A DNA stretch of 64,000 nucleotides from Isoetes taiwanensis. Taxonomy: Eukaryota; Streptophyta; Lycopodiopsida; Isoetales; Isoetaceae. Each line of letters begins with the position of its first letter. The first letter of the stretch is position 1. The position numbers and the translations under genes were made by a program. The notes below the pieces were generated by a model. That model made no database searches and was not told the origin of the DNA. It saw nothing but the letters and a program-made list of their open reading frames with translations. Of the stretch, positions 24,201 to 34,800 are shown piece after piece. Location of the stretch: NCBI GenBank assembly GCA_021234155.1, contig JAJEKV010000006.1, forward strand, positions 6,666,435 through 6,730,434. The letters are read 5' to 3'.

Positions 24201-25621
24201 ATGATGCGTAAGAAAAAGCGTAATAAACCTATCGCCTTTGCTTCGCTATTCCCCGACTATCCGGCCGCCATACTATGACTATGTGCAAGCAAGGAAAACA
24301 CTTTTCTTTTTATTCGGCCGAGAAACAAGGGTGATACCACAAGTCCCCTCGATCAGAAGCCGATATCGAACGACAATGGCCCTTCATGTTCGTCTCATGA
24401 ACGAGGCACACTTTGTGCTCTCGCCAATTTTGATATCCTACAAAGCTGCGATCTCGACCATTTCGCCTCAAAGACCATAGCCCCCGCTTATGTCATGCAC
24501 GACTTCTACCTCGGCACATGTTACTCGTGCTCATCCGATAAACGACCGAGAACTTTAAAGGAGATACACAAATGCGTGTTCTTTTGACCAAGAAGAACAA
24601 GTACCTCCAAGATACAAAATTTCTCAAAAACCGTTACCTCGTAATACATGCCTCTTCTACGTAAAGAAGTGGAGCTATGGCTAGTCAACTTGGCACGCCC
24701 TTCGCATTACACTATACAACTCAACAAGAACTTGACCTTGCACGCTTGTTCTACAACATTATGCTTCCTTGCATACCGCACACCTGAGCTGAAAATGTAA
24801 CGCCCCTCCCCGATGAGTGGGACCCCCAGACTGCGGATGTTACATGTACATTCCAAGCAGGCATGGGAGACAGCTACCAAACAAATACCGAGAAGATATT
24901 ATTGGAATTCCAAGAACAGATGCGTGATGACCGCACCAACCCCCAAACAACCGAAAGTACACTAGCAAGCTTTGATGCCCACCTCCCATCAAGGTCAATT
25001 CCCCAAAGATGGAGACAAGAATTCGACTATCAAGTCAAAGAACATGCAGATTGACACCCACGGCAATTGCAAAGCAGACAAACGTTGGGGACCCACGCCA
25101 TCCGCAGACGCAAATGGCGGAGGATGAAACTTTGGACAACACCAACAACCGGATATACATGCCCAATGCGTGTTCGTGGAAGACCGCCTGCAATGCAATT
25201 TCTGGTCTTGTAACCTTCTTGCCAAGGCCAAAACTTCAGCTGATCCATCTCAGATTTCGCAAGCGTAATTCTGCGGCAAAGACTCATGACCATACTCCGT
25301 AGTATGCGTAAACGCAAGTGCCGATCCATTTTGCAACCCCAATGCAAATGCCGGAAAGTTCGGGTTGGACCTTTGTCTTATACATGGAGATCACAAATCT
25401 TCCATCCGAGATCCACGCCACGCGGAGAACATGATTTCTGAAGGCTTTCATAGGAGCAAACCAATGTTTGGCATCCGTGACTCAAGCAACTGAAAAGAGA
25501 CGAACAACACTCGCTGAATACAAGTAGTCGAGCCTCCCTCATCTCTATGTTCAAGATCGAAAAGAGGAACGAGGATTCCCACCCCCTAATTCATGCCCCT
25601 TTTCTAGCCAATAAGTGTAGT
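24201..25621 (+). other. Distal 3' internal region of the gypsy element
   Basis: Short plus-strand frames (24238-24480, 24863-25054, 25009-25302) look like pieces of a decayed coding region, with protein-like composition and no recognisable domain. The region runs up to the polypurine tract. Minus-strand frames over 24995-25347 are shadows. Confidence 0.3.
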
Positions 25622-25632
25622 TTGGTAGGGGA
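25622..25632 (+). other. Polypurine tract of the gypsy element
   Basis: The purine-rich run TTGGTAGGGGAGG lies directly before the 3' LTR. This is the expected place and composition for the primer of plus-strand DNA synthesis. Confidence 0.55.
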
Positions 25633-26247
25633 GGTTAGCCCCCAGGCCCCGCGCATTACACGTGTCTATACTTGCCGCATGAGGGCGAGGCCCCACCGCC
25701 ACGGGTCCAAGAAGAGGGATCCACAAGAGCCACGGGCGGTCAAAGCTCCTCCAAGAAGCAGAAGACCCAAAGGTAGGACCCACGGCTGGCCACTACTTGT
25801 CTCATAGCACGGCCGCATTTAAAATTGCAGATTCCCTGCTCGAAAGTGCCCAAGTAGTGGAGCACGCTGTGTCATGATGAGGATCAGATTCAGGCCCGTG
25901 AGGGCCACCCGTGTTCCTATATATTGTAGCATTTTTGCTCCTTCAAAAAGAGGGTTCATAGTGTTCTTTGTGTCACTACAGAGCGTATATGCCGGGTCGC
26001 CTCACCAGCGCTTCTTTTGAGCCTTCATTGTACACTTGTTTTGATCAATGGATTGCCGTGGTTCTCCACAAGTGTCTTGTGTGTTTCATTGTGTATTGCC
26101 ATTGCTGTTTTATCTGAGTTTTTCTTGTTCTTTCCTCTGTTAGCAAAAATCCCGCGTGACAAGAGTGTCTCAGGATTTGCCCTGCCGGACTTCACGGATC
26201 TCACAGAGATCTGTCCCTCAGGCGATCCCGAGCCCGGACCCCAAACA
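25633..26247 (+). repeat. 3' LTR of the gypsy element
   Basis: This matches the 5' LTR from TTAGCCCCCAGGCC to GACCCCAAACA. The first two bases are GG where the 5' LTR has TG. A TATATATT box is at 25918-25925. Scattered differences and small indels separate the two LTRs, consistent with an insertion that is not very recent or with noisy sequence. Frames at 25547-25807 and 26017-26360 lie in LTR DNA and are not genes. Confidence 0.85.
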
Positions 26248-27960
26248 GCGAACAAGAACCATGGACTAAAGAACACAATGAGAACGAAATGAATGTGGCA
26301 CAATGATAAGCCAAGAGATGGAGCAAATAAGACGAGGGATACTAAGTGACCATGGAGCAAATACGATGAGCAAGGATAAATGGAACAAATATGAAAATAG
26401 AAGAAAGATGATAGGAGTTATCGTGATCCACTAATTGAAAGGGAAAAGAACCAATGGACTAAAAAGAACCCAGAAGACAAAATGGAAGAAATAGATGAAC
26501 TATGGGTGCAACTAAGACAAAAGAAATTATATGGAACAATGAACTAAGAAGAGAATAGAAAAGAGGAAGAAAAAATGGCATTCAAACACAAGAGTAAGAA
26601 ACATGGACAACTAGTGAAATGAGAACCTAAGGTTGAGAAAAAAGAGGAGAGGCCCACTACATACGAGGAACATCAAAGAAAGGAGGATCTCAACAAAGGT
26701 GATATATGGCAAACCGAAGCAACAAGGTCTAAGAATTGATCAAGCATGAAGAACTAAAACTATAAAAAATGAAAATCAACACCTAAAAAGAAGCCAAGGA
26801 GCAAGATAACCATATCATAGACCAAAATAAACGCCGAAAGCAATATGAATACGCCAGAACATGAAAAACATGCCATTATGAAGCAAAGACGCAAATCAAG
26901 ATATCAATGAAATGTACAAAACTCGATAACAATGGCCATGACAGAGCAAATAAGACGAAATGAATAGATAAAAGTCGATGAGTAAACGAAACAAATGGGT
27001 CAAATAAGGGAAATGTGATATGAATAACAAACGACCAAAAGGAAAAGTGTGATATATGAAGAGCATATAAAAACAAAATAGAAAGAAGACGATGAACTAT
27101 CTAAGATGTTGGACATGGTACGAATAAAAAGAGGACCCAACAATCATCCAAACCAAAACAACGAACAATCTAGAGATCTCCAGTACTCTCCTACAACAAG
27201 CCCATCATCCAGATGAACAGACTGTAAATCCAAGAGACGAATTGATTTGGCCCTTAAGAAACGAAGACGAATCCATCAAGCCATCCACAAGCAAATGAGA
27301 AACTATAGGACCAAGCAAGCTAAGCAAGGCCCAAATCGAGTCCCTACTGCAAAAGAAAACTAGGGCCACCACCGACATATCCAAAATCGGAAGAATCTCC
27401 GATAAAAAAGAACCCAAAAGCATGAAACAAGAACCTGAGGAGCCAGATAACCGGCACATTCTTGGCGAAAAAAAGCTTGATGCAGAGTCTAAGATGGGGA
27501 CACATTCATGATACCCACTGCCAAATTTTGTGAAAGAAAAAAGGTGTGGCGGTTAGAAAGGATAGAATCATCAATTCAAGGTAAAACCATTGTCAGCATA
27601 AGAACGCCAAAACCCAACGGCCTCAAGTGGATTCCTGCAAGGAGAAAGAACAAAGTCAAAATAGGAAGAACGAGAAAACCTAAATCCCAGACTACACAAG
27701 AAATTTCTGCCGAGAATAACCACTCCATGAACAACATGTAGAAGCAGCTGGTAGAGTGCCTAGTCGCCAACATCGCGGACGCCCTCGCTAAACATACATA
27801 CGCATACCAAGACACTCTGCAGGAAATCCCCGTCCCGCCAACAACCGCGACAAAGTTCCTTCGCCTACCCCCCGCGACTCTAAGGTGACCCTAGTGCGGG
27901 AGGGGGACACGGCAGGTGTCTTATGCATGCCTCTTTCCCCTATGGGCTCCTATAACAAAT
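26248..27960. repeat. AT-rich inter-block segment G, copy 1
   Basis: This purine-rich segment is repeated almost unchanged at 43011-44520; the shared part runs to about 27760, after which copy 2 becomes mixed with satellite. Parts look like a decayed coding region on the plus strand. A hydrophilic frame around 27225-27510 contains SKLSKAQIESLLQKKTRATT. A stretch at 27751-27890 starts VECLVANIADALAKH. I do not recognise the product. The hydrophobic minus-strand frame at 27205-27459 is the complement of that Lys/Glu-rich frame and probably not a gene. In block 3 this segment is absent and the CACTA right end takes its place. Confidence 0.55.
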
Positions 27961-28193
27961 GAAGCCATAAACATGTCGAAACTAGCATCAACAATACAAA
28001 TACTACCTCGGGGTAGTCCATCACATATCCACAAGTGCAAGGATGACAATCATAAACCGTAAAATATGAGAGCTCCTACCCGTGCTCGCACTGCGGAGGA
28101 GGATGACCGACCGGCCAGGGCCTCAAGATAGAGCGTAATCGAAGTCATGGCAATGGCGAGGGCCGCATAAGACAATGGCTAGGGGTTGACCAC
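27961..28193. repeat. Flank segment F, copy 2
   Basis: This is a second copy of the window's first 232 bases, in the same orientation and again ending GGTTGACCAC directly before a CACTA end. It is contiguous with segment G on its left. The sequence is cleaner than in copy 1. Confidence 0.7.
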
Positions 28194-28800
28194 CACTACA
28201 AGGGGATAGTCAACGCCCAACGACGCCGCTGACGCCGGTTGAACGACGGGTCGCCGTCAACATCGACGACATCGCCGCTCAACGACGCATAACGCCGCTT
28301 CGACGCCGCTCAACGACGCTTCGTGGATGACGGTCGATTGGCCCCTGGCATGGTACCGCCGCTAAGCCGGGCAGGCCTCAGAAAAAAACATCGCCACCGA
28401 ACGCCGCTGAACGACGCCTCACGTGAGCCGACGCGGGCACATCCGGCCGCAGCGGGCTTGCCGACATGCCGCCGGGCACGCCACCGTTCGCCATCGCCGA
28501 CATGACGCCGCTGAACGACGACTAAAAAAATCCGACGCGGACCACCCGCTTTCGGGGTTTGCGACATGCCAGCCGGGCACGCCAAAGTGTCCCGCCACGT
28601 CGACATAACGCCGCTTAAACGACGCCTGAATATCCGACGCGTGGCAGCTTTGCTACCGGCGGTCTTGCATCGTCCGCGCACACGCCATTGTCAGCAGAGC
28701 GCCACGTAAGCAACGCCGCTTAACGACGTTATTTTTTTTTTTTTTTTTTTTGGAAAAAAAAAAACGCGGCGAAAAAATTAATACCGACGCCGCTTATCGC
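28194..28800 (+). mobile_element. CACTA-type left terminus and subterminal region, copy 2
   Basis: The segment starts CACTACAAGGGGATAGTC, preceded by CAC. It contains about eight AACGACG motifs, many inside the phrase GCTNAACGACGC, between 28205 and 28730. It ends with a run of 20 T (28732-28751), GG and 11 A, a potential snap-back, then the GACGCCGCTTATCGC junction into the array. No transposase frame is visible. The arginine-rich frames at 28310-28681 and 28323-28608 follow from the motif. This copy is the best preserved left end in the window. Confidence 0.65.
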
Positions 28801-31800
28801 TTGAATGCCAAAATTACCCTATGGACTAAGTTACACCGGCCAGGCTTTTGCAAAAACGACCACACTTACCACATTGCAAGATTCAAATGTACCACCTCCC
28901 AGGCCAATTGACTACGAAAGTGTGTTGCACATGAGATAGTTTGGCGCTTCTTCGAGAAGGGGTGGCCTTCGCCACAAAACTTGGTCCCTAGGGCAATGTC
29001 GACGCTCGAGTCCATTGGCGAGCCAATCACTCGCTCCTGAGGGAAAGTTGCCCGTCCGGCCGCTGTGGCCTTCTGAGAGGACTTTGGGGCAAGCCGCCTC
29101 CTGTGGTTTTTTAGGGTCCGTGCTCAAGGCCAACACCCCTCTACGCCAAGACACTCCACAAGGTCCTAGTCAACCGACAAGGATAGAGCCCTCCCAAACG
29201 TAAACCCTATGAGCTGCCGTGTTCTAGCGTGGTTTGCGCTTTGGGTGCCGAAGTTTTGGTCTTTTGCACTTGGGACATGGCCGATCACATGCAGCTTGAG
29301 AACGCCGGGCAAGGGGAACTGACGGAATGGAGTTTGGACCAGCATCTCCCCGCTGTGGCGCTTAGAAGTCAAGGCCCGCTTTTGCGTAGTAAGACATTCA
29401 AATTCGTAATTAATGCATAGTACGGACTTAAATTCTGATTTTTGTCGCCTAGCATCCTAAGTCATCGCCAACATACAGGCCAACTTTCAAAAATTTTTGA
29501 TATGGTTTAGATCAAATAGTTTGCACTAGAACGGTCCGGCAGCCCGTTGTTGGGCAGCCGAAATGCCGCACACTTGCTCAAGTCAAACAAGGCCGAGACC
29601 TTGCAACATTAGAGGGGAGATTCCAACCCCGTGAGGCGAGCCCCAAAAGCTTCCCCGAGGCAGCCTTTTCTCGGCAAATAAGCCACGGGGCGACGCTTAA
29701 AGACCACACTCCCGATCTCTGCCCTCGTGATCCGACCGCTGAATCCTTTGTTCCGTGAACCTGGTCCGAGAAGGTCCAAAAATCCAACATCCGGCCCCGA
29801 GAACATATCAAACCGCTAAGCGCGCCCGGGCGGGCGACAAGAGAAACCAAAGTGTTTTGTCGTTTCGACATTGAGGTTCAAATGCCGATCCGACTTCGCC
29901 ACATCGTCCCTGAATGCCAAAATTACCCTAGGGACCAAGTTATACGGGCCGGGCTTTTGCAAAAGAAACAAACACTTACGCCTACATTGCAAGATTCAAG
30001 AGCCACCTCCTAGGCCAATTGACTACGAAAGTGTGTTGCACATGAGATAGTTTGGCGCTTCTTCGGGAGAAGGGCTTCGCCACAAAACTTGGTCCCTAGG
30101 GCAATGTCGACGCTCGAGTCCATTGGCGAGACGCATCACGGTTCCGAGAGGGGAAGTTGCCCGTCCGTCGCTGTGGCCTTCGGAGAGGAATTTTGGGGCA
30201 AGCCGCTTCCTGATGGTTTTTAGGGTCCGCGGCTCGGGCGCCAACACCCCCCTCTACCTCAAGACACGGCAAGAAGGTCCTAGTCAAATCCGACAAGGAT
30301 AGAGCCTCCTCAAACGTAAACCCTATGAGCTGCCGTGTTCTAGCAGTGGTTTGCGCTTTGGGTGCCGAAGTTTTGGTCTTTTGCACTTGGGACGTGGCCG
30401 ATCACATGCAGCTTGAGAACGCCAAGCAAGGGGAACTGACGGAATGGAGTTTGGACCTGTATCTCCCGCTGTGGCGCTTAGAAGTCAAGGGCCGCTTTTG
30501 CAAGAGCAAGACATTCGTGAATTGCATTAATGCATAGTAATGGACTTAAATTCTGATTTTTGTCAGCTAGCTTCCTAAGTCATCGCCAACATACAGCCCA
30601 ACTTTCAAAAATTTTGATAAGGTTTAGATCAAATAGTTTGCACTAGAACAACCGGGTACCGTTGTTGGGCAGCCGAAATGGCACACTTGCCCAAGTCAAA
30701 CAAGGCCGTGACCTTGCAAGGCCTCCTCATTAGAGGGGAGAGTCCGAACCCCGTGAGGCGAGCCCCAAAAGCTTCCCCGAGGCAGCCTTTTCTCGGCAAA
30801 TTCCGCGGGGTGTACGCTTAAAGACCACACTCCCCGATTCTCGCCCCGTGATCCGACCGCTGAATCCTTTGTTCCGTGAACCCGGGTCCGAAAGGTCCAA
30901 AAATCCAACATCCGTCCCGGGACAACATATCAAACCGCTGGCGCCCCGCTTACGACAAGTAGAAACCAAAGTGTTTTGTCGCTCGACATTGCGGAGGTTC
31001 AAAATGCCGATCCGACTTCGCCACATCGTCCGAATGCCAAAATTACCCTAGGGACCAAGTTACACCTGGCCGGGCTTTTGCAAAAGAAAGAAACACTTAC
31101 GCCTCTACATTGCAAAGATTCGCCACCCACCTCCTAGGCCAATTGACTACGAAAGTGTGTTGCACATGAGATAATTTGGCGCTTCTTCGAGAAGGGGTGG
31201 GCTTCGCCACAAAACTTGGTCCCTAGGGCAATAACGACGCTCGAGTCCATTGGCGAGACAGATCACTGCTCCGAGAGGGGAAGTTGCCCGTCCGGCCGCC
31301 GTGGCCTTTGGGAGAGGACTTTTGGGGCAAGCCGCCCGGTGGTGGTTTTAGGGTCCGCGGTTTCGGGCCAACACCCCCTACGCCAAGACACGGCCAAGAA
31401 GGTCCTAGTCAACCGACAAGGATAGAGCTTCTCCCAAACGTAAACCCTATGAGCTGCCGTGTTCTAGCAGGTGGTTTGGCGCTTTTGGGTGCCGAAGTTT
31501 TGGTCTTTTGCACTTGGGACGTGGCCAATCACATGCAGCTTGAGAACGCCAAGCAAGGGGAACTGACGAATGGAGTTTGGACCTCAGCATCTCCCGCTGT
31601 GGCGCTTAGAAGTCAAGGCCCCCTTTGCAAAGAGCAAGACATTCAGAAATTCGTAATTAATGCATAGTAATGGACTTAAATTTGATTTTTGTCACCTAGC
31701 TTCCTAAGTCATCGCCAACATACAGTGCCAACTTTCAAAAATTTTGATAAGGTTTAGATCAAATAGTTTGCACTAGAACAGTCCGGCAGCCTCGTTGTTG

Positions 31801-34800
31801 GGCAGCCGAAATGGCACACTTGCCCAAGTCAAACAAGGCCAGGACCTTGCAAGGCCTCCCTCATTAGAGGGGAGAGTCCGAACCCCGAGAGGCGAGCCCC
31901 AAAAGCTACCCGAGGCAGCCTTTTCCTCGGCAAAGGTTCACGGGGTGTACGCTAAAAGACCACACTCCCGATCTCTGCCCCGTGATCCCACCGCTGAATC
32001 CTTTGTTCCGTGAACCTGGTCCGAGAAGGTCCAAAAATCCAACATCCGGGTCCCCGACAACATATCAAACCGCTGCGCCCCGCTGGGCGAATAGCAGAAA
32101 ACCAAAGTGTTTTGTCGTTCGGACATTGCGTGAGGGTTCAAATGCCGATCCGACTTCGCCACATCGTCCGGAATGCCAAAATTACCCTAGGGACCAAGTT
32201 ATACCTACGCTTTGCAAAAGAAACAAACACTTACGCCCTACATTGCAAGATTCAAGAAGCCCACCTCCTAGGCCAATTGACTACGAAAGTGTGTTGCACA
32301 TGAGATAGTTTGGCGCTTCTTCGAGAAGGGGTGGGCTTCGCCACAAAACTTGGTCCCTAGGGCAATGTCGACGCTGAGTCCATTGGCGAGACAGCATCAC
32401 GGTTCCGGAGAGGGGAAATTGCCCGTCCGTCGCTGTGGCCTTTGGGAGAGGAATTTTGGGGCAAGCCGCCTCCGTGGTTTTAGGGTCCGTGGTTCCTCAA
32501 GGCCAACACCCCCTACATCAAGACACGGGCAAGAAGGTCCTAGTCAACCGACAAGGATAGAGCCCCAAACGTAAACCCTATGAGTTGCCGTGTTCTAGCG
32601 TGGTTTGCGCTTTGGGTGCCGAAGTTTTGGTCTTTTGCACTTGGGACGTGGGCTTCATCACATGCTGTTGAGAAACGCCAAGCAAGGGGAACTGACGGAA
32701 TGGAGTTTGGACCTGTACCTCCCGTTGTGGCGCTTAGAAGTCAAGGGCCGCTTTTGCAGAGAGCAATACATTCAGAAATTGTAATTAATGCATAGTAATG
32801 GACTTAAATTCTGATTTTTGTCACCTAGCTTCCTAAGTCATCGCCAACATACAGCCAACTTTCAAAAAAATTTGATAAGGTTTAGATCAAATAGTTTGCA
32901 CTAGAACAGTCCCCGGGCAGCTCGTTGTTGGGCAGCCGAAATGGCACACTTGCCCAAGTCAAACAAGGCCAGGACCTTGCAAGGCCTCCCCATTAGAGGG
33001 GAGAGTCCGAACCCCGTGAGGCGAGCCCCAAAAGCTTCCCCGAGGCAGCCTTTTCCCCGGCAAATCCCCACGGGGTGTACGCTAAAGACCACACTCCCGA
33101 TCTCTGCTCCCGTGATCCCACCGCTGAATCCTTTGTTCCAGAACCCCGGTCCGAGAAGGTCCAAAAATCCAACATCCGTCCCCGACAACATATCAAACCG
33201 CTGCCGCCCCGCGGGCGACAAGAAAACCAAAGTGTTTTGTCGTCGGACATTGCGAGGTTCAAATGCCGATCCGACTTCGCCACATCGTCCTAATGCCAAA
33301 ATTACCCTAGGGACCAAGTTATACGGGCCAGGCTTTTGCAAAAAGAAACAAACACTTACGCCTACATTGCAAAGATTCAAAGCAGCCCACCTCCTAGGCC
33401 AATTGACTACGAAAGTGTGTTGCACATGAGATAGTTTGGCGCTTCTTCGAGAAGGGGGGGCTTCGCCACAAAACTTGGTCCCTAGGGCAATGTCGACGCT
33501 TCGAGTCCATTGGCGTAGACAGATCACGGCCCGGAGAGGGGAAATTGCCCGTCCGGCCGCCGTGGCCTTTGGGAGAGGAATTTTGGGGCAAGCCGCCCGG
33601 GTGGTTTTTAGGGTCCGCGGCTCAAGCGCCAACACCCCCTACATCAAGACACGGGCGAAGGTCCTAGTCAACCGACAAGGATAGAGCCTCCAAACGTAAA
33701 CCCTATGAGCTGCCGTGTTCTAGCAGTGGTTTGGCGCTTTGGGTGCCGAAGTTTTGGTCTTTTGCACTTGGGACGTGGCCGATCACATGCAGCTGAGAAC
33801 GCCAAGCAAGGGGAACCGACGGAATGGAGTTTGGACCTGTACTCTCCCGCTGTGGCGCTTAGAAGTCAAGGGCCGCTTTTGCAAGAGCAAGACATTCGAA
33901 ATTCGTAATTAATGCATAGTACGGACTTAAATTCTGATTTTTGTCACCTAGCTTCCTAAGTCATCGCCAACATACAGTGCCAACTTTCAAAAAATTTGGA
34001 TAAGGTTTAGATCAAATAGTTTGCACTAGAACAACCGGCAGCTCGTTGTTGGGTACCGAAATGGCACACTTGCCCAAGTCAAACAAGGCCAGACCTTGCA
34101 AGGCCTCCTCATTAGAGGGGAGAGTCCAAACCCCGTGAGGCGAGCCCCAAAAGCTTCCCCGAGGCAGCCTTTTCTCGGCAAAGCCCTCACGGGGTGTACG
34201 CTTAAAGACCACACTCCCGATCTCTGCTCCGTGATCCCACCGCTGAATCCTTTGTTCCATGAACCTGGTCCGAGAAGGTCCAAAAATCCAACATCCGGCC
34301 CGACAACATATCAAACCGCAAGCCGCCCCGGGGGCGACATACAAGAGAAACCAAAGTGTTTTGTCGTCGGACATTATGAGGTTCAAATGCCGATCCGACT
34401 TCGCCACATCGTCCGAATGCCAAAATTACCCTAGGGACCAAGTTACACCTGGCCAGTTTTGCAAAAGAAAGAAACACTTACGCCTCTACATTGCAAAGAT
34501 TCGCCAGCCCACCTCCTAGGCCAATTGACTACGAAAGTGTGTTGCACATGAGATAATTTGGCGCTTCTTCGAGAAGGGGTGGGCTTCGCCACAAAACTTG
34601 GTCCCTAGGGCAATAACGACGCTCGAGTCCATTGGCGTAGACGCATCACGGCTCCGAGAGGGGAAGTTGCCCGTCCGCCGCCGGGCCTTTGGGAGAGGAC
34701 TTTGGGGCAAGCCGCCTCCCGTGGTTTTAGGGTCCGTGGCTCAAGCCAACACCCCCTACGCCAAGACACGGCGCAAGGTCCTAGTCAAATCGACAAGCAT

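Larger units (their letters stand above)
15268..26247 (+). mobile_element. Ty3/gypsy LTR retrotransposon, degenerate, ~11 kb
   Basis: Two direct repeats of about 605 and 615 bp bound an internal region of about 9.8 kb. The internal order on the plus strand is gag-like, reverse transcriptase, RNase H, integrase, which is the Ty3/gypsy order (copia elements carry integrase before RT). All coding parts are broken by frameshifts and stops, so the copy is defective. About 4 kb lies between integrase and the 3' LTR, more than a minimal gypsy element needs. It interrupts the block-1 tail; block 2 shows the joined sequence without it (about 42995-43020). A clean 5-bp target duplication is not visible: the flanks read CTTAA and GCGAA. 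No chromodomain was recognised, and the lineage within gypsy is uncertain. Confidence 0.85.

Noticed and set aside
27205-27459. Identical hydrophobic minus-strand 84-aa frame in both G copies (also 43961-44215), possibly a membrane protein.
   Set aside because: It is the exact complement of a Lys/Glu-rich plus-strand frame. Hydrophobicity follows from the purine-rich sense strand, and identity follows from the duplication.
29875-29896. GGTTCAAATGC in each monomer resembles the B box of a tRNA-type promoter.
   Set aside because: It lacks the C-C end of the B-box consensus, and no A box or cloverleaf is seen upstream. It is not a tRNA gene or a recognisable SINE.
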